Source: Eleusine coracana subsp. coracana
Taxonomy: Eukaryota > Streptophyta > Magnoliopsida > Poales > Poaceae
NCBI GenBank assembly: GCA_032690845.1
Contig: CM064426.1
Location: forward strand, 75,380,403 to 75,444,402
Direction: 5' to 3'
Length of the DNA stretch: 64,000 bases
A program made the translations under genes and the position numbers. Positions within the stretch are counted from its first letter, which is position 1. Every line of letters starts with the position of its first letter. Under the pieces are notes generated by a model that had not been told where the DNA came from, ran no database searches, and saw only the letters and a program-made list of their open reading frames with translations. Positions 23,298-35,812 of this stretch are shown here, piece after piece.

Positions 23298-24340
23298 TCA
23301 GCACCAGCAGTCGCAACAATGGCAGTTCCACGCACAGCAGCGAGGCCACCACAATGTCGGCAGCGACGGCCAACAGCACCCGAACTGGCACCACCCCGAC
23401 GCTGTCGTCTCCGGCGTCCTTGCCTTGGTCTCCTGCGGCAGCCTGCAAATTTGTGCACACGTCAGGTGAGGACGACGAAGCCATTTAAAGAGGTGATGCA
23501 CGCGAGAATGCGAAACGGAAACAGAGATGAGAAGAGCACGTACGCCGCGGAGCATGCGGCGGCGCCGCCGGAGACGGTCTCGGCCGTGGCGGCGAACCTG
23601 ACGGACTTCCTGACGGCGCCGCTGCACCTGACGCAGTCCTCCCTGAGGCACAGCCCGCCGGAGACGGACGGCACCCTCATCATCATCATCATGGACGCCG
23701 CGTCGGCGCCGTCGCTGCTGCCCATGGACGGGAATCGCGGGAACCCCGCGGCGTCGAAGTAGAGGTCGCCCATGTCGCCGGAGTTGCTGAGCCGGATGCT
23801 GAACAGCGACTCGTTCGACGCGACGCTCCAGTCCGCCGGGTTCGTCGACCGCGTCCGGAACATCGCCGACGGCAGCCGCTTCGGGTCGTACGCGGCGGCG
23901 CCGGCGCAGCATTTCGTCGTCGTCGTCATGGCCTGGACCGCCGGTGGCCGCGTGGTCGACGACGCCGGCGACGGCGACGGCTCGAAGTCGAGGTACTTGG
24001 AGCAGTCGTGGTCGGGGTCGTCGGCGTGGAAGAAGCTCGAGTAGGACGACGTGGAGGAGGAGGAGGTGGACGCCTGCTTGGCGAGCTCGGCGTCGGCGAA
24101 GGGGATGCTCTCGCACGACGACTTGGTGGAGGACGCCGCCGGGTGGTAGGTGGTGGATGCGGGCGACGCGGCCGGCGACGAGAAGGACGCGGAGGAGCAG
24201 GAGAGCCGGCGCTCGAGGTGCGCCGTCGTCGGCTCGTCGCGGCGGATGCTGCTGCTGCTGCAGGTGCACGACATCTGCCTTCGAAGCGCGGCGGCCGCCG
24301 GAGGTGATGCGCCGCTGCTGCCCTGGTCCGGAGGCGCCAT
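23298..24340 (-). CDS. Plant protein of unknown function, Ser-rich with Cys/Trp-rich tail (313 aa)
   Basis: Preferred model: exon 1 24340-23544, exon 2 23442-23298, joined over a GTACGT...CAG intron. The ATG at 24340 opens a long GC-rich frame (MAPPDQGSSG). The N-terminal 100 residues are Ser/Thr/Ala-rich. A conserved-looking core (RTRSTNPADWSVASNESLF then SIRLSNSGDMGDLYF, around 155-190) is followed by a five-Met run and RKSVRFAA. The spliced tail has ten Cys and six Trp in its last 32 residues, as I recall from some unnamed plant proteins with a WSVASNESLFSI-type core. A competing donor 4 bp away (GTGCTC) would give a longer, hydrophobic 373-residue product; an unspliced end is also possible. 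No function is assigned. A TATATAAA box lies about 410 bp upstream on the same strand. Confidence 0.7.
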
Positions 24341-24751
24341 TTCTGCGCCGCGGGATCATTGGACGGCCGTTGCTGCCTCCTTCACCCGCCGCGCTCGCTC
24401 CCGTCAAAGACGGTGAACGCGGCGGAAATGCCGCGGATCTGCAACCATAAAACATTGACAGAATCGTCACGGGCGAAGGAATGAAATAAATCTGAAATGG
24501 AAAGTAGAGGAAATTTTGGTTGCTCCTCGACGACAGAAATGTGGATCGTCCAATACAATATTTGTGCAAGAACAAAGAAGAAGATGACCGTAATGGTTTT
24601 TGTAAAGAAAACGTTGCCATTTGGAACCTACCTCTGAAGAACGGAGTGTGCGTGGACATGGGGCAGGGGATGTTGGCCGGAGCTCGACGACGACGCGGTA
24701 AGCAATCGAGGAATCGAGCTCCGACAAAGGGGAACGGTCGGCCGGACTCTG

Positions 24752-24760
24752 TTTTATATA
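24752..24760 (-). promoter_or_regulatory. TATA box of the unknown-function gene
   Basis: TATATAAAA on the minus strand lies 412-420 bp before the ATG at 24340. That leaves room for a long 5' leader. The intervening sequence has no upstream start that gives a longer in-frame protein. Confidence 0.5.
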
Positions 24761-24860
24761 ACCACCGGCCATTGGTCGTCGCTCGTTTCCTTCGGCTGTA
24801 ACAGAACCTACTTTTGGCATTTGAAAAGAAACAAAAATGAGTTAGCACAGCACAGCCTTC

Positions 24861-27579
24861 CTGCCCTGTTTCTTCACAGCGCGTGCGCCGGCGATGGGGC
24901 TTGGCTGGATCGACCTAAATCAGGCTGGGCCGGGCCGGGCTATGCGTACGAAGAAATATAATAAGAAACTGATACGAAGGGAAGCCGTCTCCATGAGGGA
25001 AGAGCTTGTCGAGTCTTCTGCAGATTTTGTTTCCGTCACAGGAAGTGACGACCACGGGATTGACTTCCTCGCTCCCTCATCGTCCCTAATCACACTGGGA
25101 TTGACTCCACGTTGATCTTTGGACAACTCCGATCTTGATTAATACACCTTATGCATGTTACACAAGCAAGCCAGTGTGCCCCGATCCCCATAGCATTGAT
25201 TTTATAGAAGATTAAGATGACCAAAAAAAGCATTTAGTTGTTAATAACAACTAACCCCATTTATATATTTACTAACAATATGTCTGTGCATTGCTATAGG
25301 CACTAAAACAATTTGCAAAAAACTATAGACTCTCATATATATCGATGAAAATAACAAGTTTTATCAATTTAGAAAAATTCTTTACCAACTTGTGTTTGTT
25401 CATATTTCTTCAAAAGCATGTAATTAAAAAATTATTTACATAGAAGTTCTTTGATCATTTTTCTCTTGTCAACATAACGGATTCCTTCACCGACCTCATA
25501 GTAATGATGGCATCCTTCTCCCTCCCTGCTGCTGCCATCACAAAATTTAGTTCTTTTTCAAGAGTAAAATGCCAAATTTGTGACTTGGTACATTACGGAA
25601 ACCATATTATGCAGCACAAAAATGGTATATCATGACACAGTCATTGGGACCTCGAAAAGCTAGGTAGCCCCAAACAAAATAGAAGTAAATATAAAAAAGG
25701 TCATGTACGTTGCTACATGCGTTTATATTTCATCACAAATTAGAGGTATAACCACAAGTAACAAGTTTATTATCTAACTATAATCAAGTAATAATTATAT
25801 TAGCTATTAACTTGTATAAGCAATCTAATTGGAAAACAAAGAGGTCAGTTTTATATCTTTGGACCAACTCCTCCTCCTCCTGTGCCTCTTTTTAGCATGA
25901 TGTTGCTTGTCATGGTATAATGACAGGACCAGAAGGTGCAAATTTATCATCACAAACAATCTCGCCCTCACCTCCCTCATCATGTCGTGGGTTTCAAATA
26001 CATGTTTCTGTTGTTCAACTTCTCTTCAAAGCTTATCAGGCTCGATACATCAATCTGTGTGTCCCATGTGGCCCTGTCACCCCTTGCAAAAAGGGCCTGC
26101 AAAACATGGCTGGATAAAATGAGATAATCATTCATTTGCCAGATTCAACAAACATTGTTGATCAGCTAAACCATTATCCATATACATGCATACTGAAGGA
26201 GAACTACTTTAAATAAAATAATCAACCGTAAATATCTCCAATTCATAGTATTTCTTCACACAAGTATATGCAGATATAAGAAAATAGGTGCAATTTACCT
26301 CCACATATGGATGAATGACGCTGGGCAGAAGGTCATCCACATTTGCTTGGCTGGATTCTAAATGGAGATTGTCTTCTGGATGCCGACAGCTCGAGTTCAG
26401 AACTTCAGATATGGGTAGCAGCACAGCAGACCAAAGCAGAAAAGATTGCTTGCGTTGGAGAGTAAAAGAAAGGCAGACAAAGTCTGGTGGCAGCTCATGG
26501 TGGAAGAGGGACAGCCTCTACGGCAGGGGTGGTGACGCCCTTGGGGTACCGCTCCCCGTCGAGTGCCTGCTCATTGTGCACAACACTACAGCGGCCTCGG
26601 CAAACCGTGGCATGAGTTAAGCGTTACGCTCAAAACAGGGCATACCTGAGGAGTAGCTGCTCGGTGTGGTCCTCCGCGGCGCGTGCTGTCGAGAACCGGA
26701 AACATCAATTGTGGCCACTACACCGCCTCCGCGCCATCGCAGTCCGCCGTGTTTAGTCCTCCATGGCCCACCTTCTCGTTGACAGCTAAAAGCTTGTCCT
26801 GGAAGCCGGAGTCACAGACGCGATCCCTTGTTGTCCGGCTGATTTGAATCCCGTGGGTTACAGCTGATCTGTGTGATTTTGGATTGATGGAAGAATGATT
26901 CGTGGTCTAGGAGACAGGGATGGCCGTCGAGGGAGGGCGAACAGTGATGCCGCACTGGTGGCTACCATGAGTATTGGCGTTGTGAAGCGGACGTCGTGCT
27001 CAAGCACCCTGGCCAGTAGGGGACAACGACGCTAGAGCGTATGCGTATTATGCACCGACTCGATCAAACGGTTTGGACTCGAATGGTCACATGTGAGCAA
27101 GATCAAAGGGCTTGAACTCGGATGGTCAGATGTGAGCACCACCAATACACACTTTAGGGGCATATATGAAAAAAGTTGTAGAAACCGACATAGACACGGA
27201 ACTTCCAACACCAAAGGTAACACCAAACTAAACCAATACCAATGACGATCTTATCTAAATTAATAAGTAGTAGAGATATCTGTTAATTTTTGACACTTTG
27301 TGAACACTTTTATTCTCAAATGGGTGCTTTAATATCTACTTTACATCTATAAAAATCAGTATACATTTTACAAAGATATAAGTGTTTTTAATTGTTATTT
27401 TAGGAGCTTGAAGTGTTAATAAAAGAAAAATCAGAAAAAGGTAAAAATCTGCAGCAGAGTAACCCATCGAGTGCGCGATACATTTGTCATGTGGGTCCAG
27501 TCACCCGCTGTTGGGCGACAGGCCTTGTCGTCCATTGATTGGACGATTGGGCTACTATTTTTGCCATTTTTACAAACCG

Positions 27580-27580
<1 letters not shown>
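24861..27580. other. Intergenic stretch with a GC-rich patch
   Basis: About 2.7 kb. Most is AT-rich with no supported gene. 26500-27030 is clearly more GC-rich and codon-like but broken in all frames, which may mark an old gene fragment. At 27060-27145 a roughly 40-bp phrase occurs twice in tandem (GATCAAACGG-TTGGACTCG-ATGGTCA and GATCAAAGGG-TTGAACTCG-ATGGTCA). Confidence 0.5.

Positions 27581-27624
<44 letters not shown>
27581..27624. repeat. (TTA)n microsatellite
   Basis: About 14-15 perfect TTA/ATT units. The Ile or Asn homopolymers in overlapping frames are an artefact of this repeat. Confidence 0.97.
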
Positions 27625-27626
<2 letters not shown>

Positions 27627-28022
27627 AATAACAAAATTGATTATTAATAGAATGCAAACGGGATGGCCCATCTCCATGGACTAGGCTGATAACTGGCTGA
27701 TATTTAAGTATTGGGTTGAATTTATATTTATTCTTGTCTAAAATAAAACATGGGCTGGTTTGGACTGCCAAAGGGGCTGTAGGCCAATGCTCAAGAGCTG
27801 TTTATGGAGGAAACCGTGGAAAACCGGTTAGTTTATTTTAGCACTGAATTACTATTTATTTATATTAATTACTGTTCATTCCTAAGTATATTCAATGCGG
27901 CCGGTTCCTTGGCTGGTTTAACCGGACCGCCGTTTAACAGCCCTATGCTCTTTACCAGGACTTCACTGAGACGGATAAGTTCTCTACAGCACTTCTTATA
28001 TAGCCCTAATCACTGGGTGCTA

Positions 28023-28245
28023 CTCCCTCTATTCGCATTTATATGTTATTCTTAGATTTCAACTTTTCTCTAATTATATATCATTCTCGTTTCTCAATGC
28101 ACATTTCTCTTTTTCCAATACAATATTTTCTTTTTTCACTATATCTCTATCTTCCTTCTTCTCGTTTTCAGTATACCTATCTTTTTACTTCTCCTTGTTT
28201 CTCATGCTCAACTCTAAAACAACATCTAAATATGAACAGAGGGAG
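28023..28245. mobile_element. Stowaway-type MITE (223 bp)
   Basis: Terminal inverted repeats begin CTCCCTCTATTC on the left and CTCCCTCTGTTC on the right (reverse strand), alignable for about 25 bp. The element is flanked by TA on both sides (28021-28022, 28246-28247). The CTCCCTC start with a TA target site is diagnostic of Stowaway (Tc1/mariner) MITEs in grasses. Confidence 0.9.
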
Positions 28246-30140
28246 TACATGCTTTCCTAACCTCTGATGCTTCGAAAATTGTGTGGGAAATAAAATGGAT
28301 GGTTGTGATGGAGGAGGGTGGTAGTAGGACCACGAGAGAAGGAGTGCTCAACTCGCGACATGTACTAGCATTCTGCGGTTGATTGGTGCGAATAGGTGGG
28401 TTGAATTTTAAGCTAAAAATATACTTTTCCCTTGAACCATAGATGCAAGTACAAATATATTTAAACCATTACATTTTTGTAGTTAATACAACAAAATGAA
28501 ATTACTTATAATATTTAATTTTTTATATTTTAAATAAACAATGCCAATAAAATTTGTCATTTTAGGAATTATTTCAATATTTTAGATCTGAACTGTTGAA
28601 TCAATTCAACAATAAATATATTCAATTGTTGAACATGTCGTACAAAATTATTGAGCTATAATAAGTAATTGCTGAATTAAATATTTTATAAATCATATGA
28701 AATAAAAAAGGCTGAATATGCCAGCCTGCCTGTGGCTTGCTGCTTGCAAAAAAATGCCTAGCTTGCCAGGCCCTTGACCATACTCTGCATCCCCTACTAT
28801 TTTGTAAATCATATAATTTTGCTTGAATTTTTCCACTGTGTCTGGCATGCTTAAGCATGTACAATATTTTCTGAATCCTACATTCCAAAGAGTCCTTATA
28901 TAAGTTTTCTCCTATGGATCAAAAAAAAAAGCTTGTTGGTATGTTTAAATCGGGAAAGTGTTTTTGAAAGCCTCCCTGATAAAATACTAAAAAATCTCAA
29001 AACTTCTTCATCAAGACATATGACATATTCTTGGACAATAATGCATTTAGTCTCAAAATCTTTCCTTTTTGAATTAAAAATAAATTGTTATGAACCGTGT
29101 GCATGCATGACTTCGTAAACAAGTAAAACATTTCCTTGATAAAAAAAGGTGATCCGCGCTGTCTGAACTTACATCTCCAAGGCAAATTAGTTTTAAAATT
29201 ATTTATTCAGTTCATAACTTCTGGGCGCACATGCATGCATATATTGGTCTTCTAGAAATGAAGCCAGTAGCTAGCTCCAGATAAGCTCGTAACCAGGACT
29301 AGTTCATGAACTCCAACTCCATTTTGACCTGGAAACTGCATCTTCCTAGCTTTGGATAGGGAGACATACACTGTATCAGAAATAAACACACGTTGACGTT
29401 GCCAACTCGAAACAACGCGAATTCTAGTTGGCAGAAAGCCAAGCAAGAACTCAAAAGAGATATACTTAATTTGCCGTATACCAGCTAACTACGAAAAGGA
29501 AGCTTAATTTCAAATCAATTTAGACGTGACATACATTCCTTGCTTAGATATGCTTTGCATTGGGATTGATCCCGCGATGTGCACTAGCCATTTCTTCTAG
29601 AATGTCTAGCATACCAAAAGCTTGCTTTCATAATAATAACCATATAAAGTATCTGGAATTTTATATGCGTAAGCGAACTTGTGTAGCACCGATTGTTGTT
29701 TTGTGTCAGCTAGTTCAAGCTGTATGTACCCTTTGATTAATCACCGTTTGACATCTAGTAAGAGTTATTATAATATAGTTTGAAGTGTGTGGTTGTCAAA
29801 CTTCGAATAGTTTTACAACAGAGATTACACGATGTCATATGAGAAAGATCGGAAGGATTCTTTACTAAGCTGAAAATCGTGGTTTGTCAATATACTTTAA
29901 AAAGTATTATATAGATGCAAAAATTGGAGGAAAAAGAACAGATGGGGCATCGGCTATTTTCTTTTTCAGAAAATGAATTTTCTCGTCAACACGTCTTACT
30001 GGGAACTTGGCACAAAATTATAAGTACTTTTGAGAAAAGGAAATGACCCATAGATGTGATCAGGCTTAGTCTTTGTCAGATAATTTGAATTGGAATTACT
30101 AAACCGGCATCAACAAAGTCTGGGTTTTTCTTATATTTTA
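28246..30140. other. Intergenic stretch
   Basis: About 1.9 kb of AT-rich sequence with small palindromes (e.g. GTTGAATCAATTCAAC near 28598). No gene, RNA or delimited repeat that I can support. Confidence 0.5.
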
Positions 30141-30653
30141 GGGACAACACTATAAACCATTCTATAAGTTACTTCGAGTTTGAGATTCTCACCCATAAAC
30201 ACTTTCTAGCCACCTAATAAGTTTAGTTGTAAAAAAACACCCTAATTAACACATATTTAATTGATTTTCTAAGTTTTTTTGATATAAATTAAAAAGTTAA
30301 ATAAGTTTAACGTTATTAAAGATTTTTATTGTGTAATTCCTCTTATTTTTAAAAAAATTGTATTCAAATTTCAAACTTTGTGAAAAGCTGTTCAAACTTT
30401 AATTGACATTTTTGCTATATATTCTTTATAAAAAAATTATAAAGATTGTACTTTTAAAATTTTGTATGTTTGATAAGAACATCATTGGCTACTCCAAATA
30501 AACAAAAATATATTGAATAAATTAAACATGTATATATTAGGGGTGGTTTTTTATAACAAAACTCACTGGATGAGTGGGGATTTACAACAAAATAACTTAT
30601 GGGTGAGAATCTCAAACTCCAAATAAATTACAGAATGATTTTTGCAATTAACC
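30141..30653. mobile_element. MULE-type fold-back element (513 bp) with 10-bp target duplication
   Basis: The ends are inverted repeats for roughly 130 bp, with a shared block GAGTTTGAGATTCTCACCCA. Both flanks carry the same decamer TTATATTTTA (30131-30140 and 30654-30663). Element size, long TIRs and a 9-10 bp duplication point to a non-autonomous Mutator-like element. The AT-rich core is non-coding. Confidence 0.85.
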
Positions 30654-30663
30654 TTATATTTTA

Positions 30664-31718
30664 CAAGAGTTGTTATATGGTGCGTTTTTGTTACCATTGC
30701 GGATATTACCCACCACCTGAGCTTTTATTATGGCTCCGGGTGTCGCCCAGCTATAGGTAGCTACGACTCGCCATATGCGTTGTGCAATATTTTGTTTCCT
30801 CATTTCTCAGTGACAAATTGTTTATGTTGCCAGAAAATGAGCATAATACACAGACAAAAAGTATACAGTGAAGTTTTTATTTTGTGATTAAACAATATTG
30901 CTAGGAGTTTTTTGGAAATAAAATATTATTTTGCAATGATATTTAGATGTGGAAACTAAAAACTGTAAATGACATTTCTTTGAGAATTAGTAATTGGCCT
31001 CTGCTACAAATCATGAAAAACCTAGATCTTTTTGTAGGGAGAATAATACATTGTCACTCATCAAAGCTATACATAATTATTAATGTCTGTATATGGTGCA
31101 TGTAAAATAATTTTCTCTCTCATCAATGTTAGGAGTGCAAAAACAAATGTGGCAAATAAAATCATTAGATATTGCAATTATTCTTCAGTCAGGGCAACAA
31201 AAAACATATATTGCAACCAATTTTTTTTAAGTATATTGTTGCATTTGAATACATTTATTGTAATAATATGATGACTCAAATATTTACGCTTCTACCACTC
31301 ATGTATGAAAAAAAACTCATCTCACAACCTGCTTGATCTCATGAACAAATTATCTGAATTTGCATCTTTAGTAGCGAAACAACTTGCTTATCGTCAACGA
31401 GCCAGTTGAACACATAAAAAGCATTTAAAAATGAAATACTGCAAGATTGCCGTGGCACATCGGCAACATGAACGAAGGGCAGGTGGTTAAACAGCGATGT
31501 ATATAGGCTACAACTCCATATCCATTCTCTGAACGCAAAATAAAAAAATTCAGATATAGCCAATGATTGACACCCTAAAAAGTCCACCACCAATTCAAGC
31601 TGCTTGTTCCCTCCATTATTTTTTAATCATTTGAAAATTGCAATTCTTCAACTCATGAACTCCCCCTAACATGACCTTTTCACACACAGCATATATAGTA
31701 CGAATGAGAACACTAGTG
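30664..31718. other. Upstream region of the ACC synthase gene
   Basis: About 1 kb, AT-rich, without supported genes. The final 50 bp holds two TATA-like motifs, ATATATAG at 31691-31698 and TATAAATA at 31719-31726. Confidence 0.5.
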
Positions 31719-31726
31719 TATAAATA
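31719..31726 (+). promoter_or_regulatory. Probable TATA box of the ACC synthase gene
   Basis: TATAAATA lies 165-172 bp before the ATG at 31891. A second candidate (ATATATAG) is about 28 bp further upstream. Either would give a leader of roughly 120-170 nt. Confidence 0.55.
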
Positions 31727-31890
31727 CCGATGAACCCAGGCCAGTGGTTGCCTTCCTGTGCACTGTCCAATTGGCGTTGCGGCAAACCACCTGCAACTTT
31801 CTTGGAGAGCTAGCTGCAGCTGGCAAGCTCTGATCACTTGTCGATCCTGTCTGTATCTGACCAGAGTTATTCACAACAAGCTCCAACCCC

Positions 31891-33523
31891 ATGGGTGGCA
31901 AGCTGCTTGCTTCTTCTCACCCGGCACCTCTGCTGTCGGATATTGCGACCTCGGCTGCCCACGGCGAGGACTCCCCCTACTTCGCCGGATGGAAAGCCTA
32001 CGACGAGGATCCCTATGACCCTGTCACCAACCCCTCAGGTGTCATCCAGATGGGCCTTGCAGAGAACCAGGTGTGTTTCTTGATAATGTTCGACCTTGCA
32101 TATCCCTGCCAAAAAAAAAATGCATTATCATCATCAAGGTGAATGATTTGATTATCCATGGTGGTGCAGGTGTCATTTGATCTCCTGGAGGCGTACCTTA
32201 GGAAGCACCCTGAGGCGTCCGACTGCGGCGTCGGCTTCCGAGAGAACGCTCTGTTCCAGGATTACCATGGCCTCAAATCATTCAGAATGGTAATAACTAT
32301 CGGAGCCTGAAACCAGCAACACCATGTGCTCGCTGTTGCCTTGCTTGTTCACGAACTCTCCGTGTAATGTTTGTTGTGAACTTGTTGTGATCTGCAGGCA
32401 ATGGCGAGGTTCATGGAGACGATACGTGGAGGCAGAGCCAGGTTTGACCCGGACCGCATCGTGCTCACCGCTGGCGCCACCGCTGCCAACGAGCTCCTCA
32501 CTTTCTTATTAGCCAACCCCGGTGACGCTCTCCTCGTTCCAACTCCATACTATCCAGGGTAATTAACCAACAAACGTTCAATTCCACGACCCGCCGCAGA
32601 GTTTCCAAGTCGACGACCACATGCAGCTTATGCTCATTCCTTGCCAAATTTTTGGTGGTCGTTGCAGGTTTGACAGGGACCTGCGGTGGAGGACGGGCGT
32701 GAACATCGTCCCGGTGCACTGCAGCAGCGCCACCGGGTTCCAGGTCACTCCCAACGCCCTCCAGGCCGCTTACGACGCCGCCGGCACGCGCGTCCGCGGC
32801 GTCCTCATCACCAACCCGTCCAACCCGCTCGGCACGACGATGGAGAGGGACGTACTTGAGCACATCGTCGACTTCGTGGCACGCCATAACATCCACCTCA
32901 TCTCCGACGAGATCTACTCGGGCTCGGTCTTCGCCGCGCCGGACCTCGTCAGCGTCGCCGAGGTCGTGGAGCACCGTGGCGACGATGCGATCGCCGCGCG
33001 CGTGCACGTGGTGTACAGCCTGTCCAAGGACCTGGGGCTCCCGGGCTTCCGCGCCGGCGCCGTGTACTCGTACAACGACGCCGTGGTGGCCGCCGCCCGC
33101 CGCATGTCGAGCTTCACGCTGGTCTCGTCGCAGACGCAGCGCACGCTCGCCGCGGTGCTCGCCGACGCGGCGGCGTACGTGGACGCCAACCGCGCGCGCC
33201 TCCGGGCGCGGCACGGCCACGTCGTGGCAGGGCTGCGGCGCGCCGGAGTTTCGTGCCTGCCCGGAGGCAACGCGGGGCTGTTCGTGTGGGTGGACATGCG
33301 GCCGTTGCTGGACGAGGCGACGGTCGGAGGGGAGCTCAGGCTGTGGCGGCGGGTGGTCGCGGAGGCGAGGCTCAACGTCTCGCCCGGGTCGTCGTGCCAT
33401 TGCTCGGAGCCGGGGTGGTTCAGGGTGTGCTTTGCTAACATGAGCTTGGAGACGCTGGACGTGGCGATGCAACGACTTGCCTGCTTCACTGAGAGATGGA
33501 ACAAGAGCGTAATAAGAAAGTAA
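31891..33523 (+). CDS. ACS: 1-aminocyclopropane-1-carboxylate synthase (four exons, 438 aa)
   Basis: Exons 31891-32070, 32170-32289, 32398-32558 and 32668-33523 join in phase to 438 codons plus stop. ACC synthase is a PLP-dependent fold-type I enzyme that turns S-adenosylmethionine into ACC, the committed step of ethylene synthesis in the cytosol. Visible signatures: GLAENQVSFDL (54-64), FQDYHGL, VLTAGATAANE, PTPYYPGFDRDL, ITNPSNPLGT, SDEIYSG, the PLP lysine in SLSKDLGLPGF (Lys274) and the carboxylate-binding Arg406 in FRVCFANM. The protein stops about 15 residues after the last conserved helix. It lacks the longer tail that carries phosphorylation sites in type 1 and 2 enzymes, so it looks type-3-like. 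The first exon is short and GC-rich, and no lesions are seen. Confidence 0.96.
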
Positions 33524-34640
33524 TGAGGCTGTAAATTTCTTTTTTTTTTCTTTTTTACTTCCATATATCTTCTCGGTGATGTGTTTGAAAACGGGCGTAG
33601 TAAATGTAAATGAGGACATGTGGAAGATGAATGATTGATGGACAGTGATTCTTCTGATGATGGTGATAACATCGGTTTATGTAACTTGCAATAATCTCCT
33701 CAGTTCTTCTTTTTTTACTCCGTTTATTTTCGTGTTTAATTAAGTTTTTGCTTTTCTGGAGGTACATGCTGGAATAGTATATGCATGCACATTTCTCTTT
33801 GCAAAGTTCTGAAGTTCTTTATTTCCTTGTATTTTACTACTTAGGCCCTTACCATAGTGATAGTAGTTTGTATATCACTGGATAATATATATACAGCAGG
33901 AAAAGACTGTTTGGTCAACGATGATTGCTGTATGGAAGGCCGAGTTATATAACTAATACTGTAAGATTTCTTGTAAAATTTTAAATCATATATACATAAT
34001 AGATAAGAAAATTTTCTTGTTTGCCATTGGGACATGTTGTGAAATGGCATTGGTCCTCACTAATAAAACCCTTTGAATGGCATCCAGACCCACATGTCAT
34101 TGACACAACATGTCCCACATGCCATTGAGATAATAATGGCATGCAAGGTATTAGAAGTCTTTTTGGATGACACACATAGTACAAAATAAAATCAGGATAT
34201 ATAAATGCATGGTATTCGTGACAATGTGCTAATAGCTTCATTTTGGTGTTTGTCAATAGATTTATTTTGGTGTTTGTGACAATTTCAATGCTGTACTGTC
34301 ACACATTCCAACCATACATATAGGTAATGTATTACATAATTTTTTAAAGCTTCTACATATGATATATTATGTGGACGATTGCTCTGTCCTTTTGAAATGA
34401 TTGCTTTCACATGTCACCTTACCATATACTATATATTTACTATTCTTACGTAGAACACCAATTGCAGCACAAAGTTAAAGCAGTAGAAAGTTCTTGTGTC
34501 GATTAATTAAGATCTGTTGATGCTTTTCCATTACCTTGGGTTTCAAAAAATATATGGAAGCTATTACAAGTGCACCGCTCACTGATCTTGGTTATACATG
34601 TGTGTGTTCTTAGAGATGATTATTCATACATATTTTCTAA
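33524..34640. other. ACC synthase 3' flank
   Basis: The probable 3' UTR includes a long T-run at 33540-33556 and no strong polyadenylation hexamer. At 34028-34125, GGGACATGTTGTG and CACAACATGTCCC form a separated 13-bp perfect inverted repeat. No further gene is seen. Confidence 0.5.
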
Positions 34641-34800
34641 CTTTCAATCAGCTGAAAGCTTTTAGTCAATGGTTTGTTACTTTGTGTTTTAATTTTTTTT
34701 TGAAGGATTATCTATATAATAATTATAAACCATTGGATCTAGATCTAGTGACTTAAGGAGGTGACTGAAAGTTACCCAAACTTTCAGTCAACTGAAAATT
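34641..34800. mobile_element. Small MITE, copy 1
   Basis: About 160 bp bounded by CTTTCAATCAGCTGAAAG on the left and CTTTCAGTCAACTGAAAA on the right. These are self-complementary-looking ends inverted to each other. The body closely matches a second copy at 36551-36710, including a GATTAT-T-TATAATAATTATAAA core. Confidence 0.75.
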
Positions 34801-35539
34801 AGCAAGTCCCTTATTCATATATGTCTATATAAGTGTTTACATTTTTACTATAGAGAAGGATGTAATATATGATCTATATTTTTAAAATGCTGACAACATT
34901 ATTAATCTTAAGGCCCTCAAAGTGCCAAAATACCGACAGCTGATTGGCCATCCTCGCTTTTGTCTGAAGTATTAGAAACAACTTTAAGAAGCCATTCTGT
35001 TTGACTTCCCACTAACTACATGCACCGTACCGTAATATGTGAAGGAACATTGCTAAGGACAGAAGAAAGCAGCGGAGCCCAATTCGTTGATTCTTTGAGC
35101 CATATACACATCTGTCATCCTCGACAGATGCACGGCATTATTTGGGCAGGGATATAGTACATGAACATATCCAAGAATGATTTGGAGTGCACCACTAGAG
35201 GGCAGGTCAGTTAAGTGTGGCATGGATACTACTCGTCAAATGTAACCATATATGTGGATATGTACGCGCCTTGATGGTTATGTGTGAACAAAGGAAGAAT
35301 ATTAGCTATTCATGCATTAGTTGTGCTTGCTTGACAATTGGCACTAGTGTGTGTGCACATATAACTTGCACTTGAATCCAGTCAGGCTCCAGCAGAGCAG
35401 GCCAACTGCTCATAATACATACACCTAAATGCATAACGGTTTTATATTATATTTTTAACAAAAAAATCATCTTGCATAGCTTGAAATAATTTCTTACAAG
35501 TATCTAATGCTTAGTATTACAGTTAGATTTTACAACTGC

Positions 35540-35812
35540 TCGTGACGCAGACACTTGGCAAAATGTTGAAGCTTTGCCAAGTGCTGCTTTTCAGTATTCG
35601 GCAAAGCTACCGTCAGCCGTCAACTCGCCGACCACTCGCCTTTTTTTTTTGGCCGAGAGTCACTCGAAACTTGGTAGAATATTTATCGAGTGTGCGATGA
35701 AACACATTCGACAAACCTCATTTTATCAAGTATTATTTTACTGAATGTTACACTTAGACAAAGATATTGCCGAGTGTATTGGCACTTGGCAAAGCTTGGC
35801 TTTCCGGTAGTG
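35540..35812. mobile_element. CACTA-type element remnant
   Basis: The right end on the reverse strand is CACTACCGGAAAGCCAAGC followed by TTTGCCAAGTGCC. Subterminal CTTTGCCAAGTG, TTCGGCAAAG, GCCGAGTGT and TATCGAGTGTG phrases occur in both orientations. The left terminus is missing or too decayed to place, so the start is approximate. Confidence 0.65.

Noticed and set aside
27487..27771. Open frame with a poly-Asn run
   Set aside because: Created by the (TTA)n microsatellite; no start context or domain.
32498..33672. Long minus-strand open frames opposite the ACC synthase last exon
   Set aside because: Mirror frames of a GC-rich exon; composition is Arg/Val/His-rich and no domain is visible.
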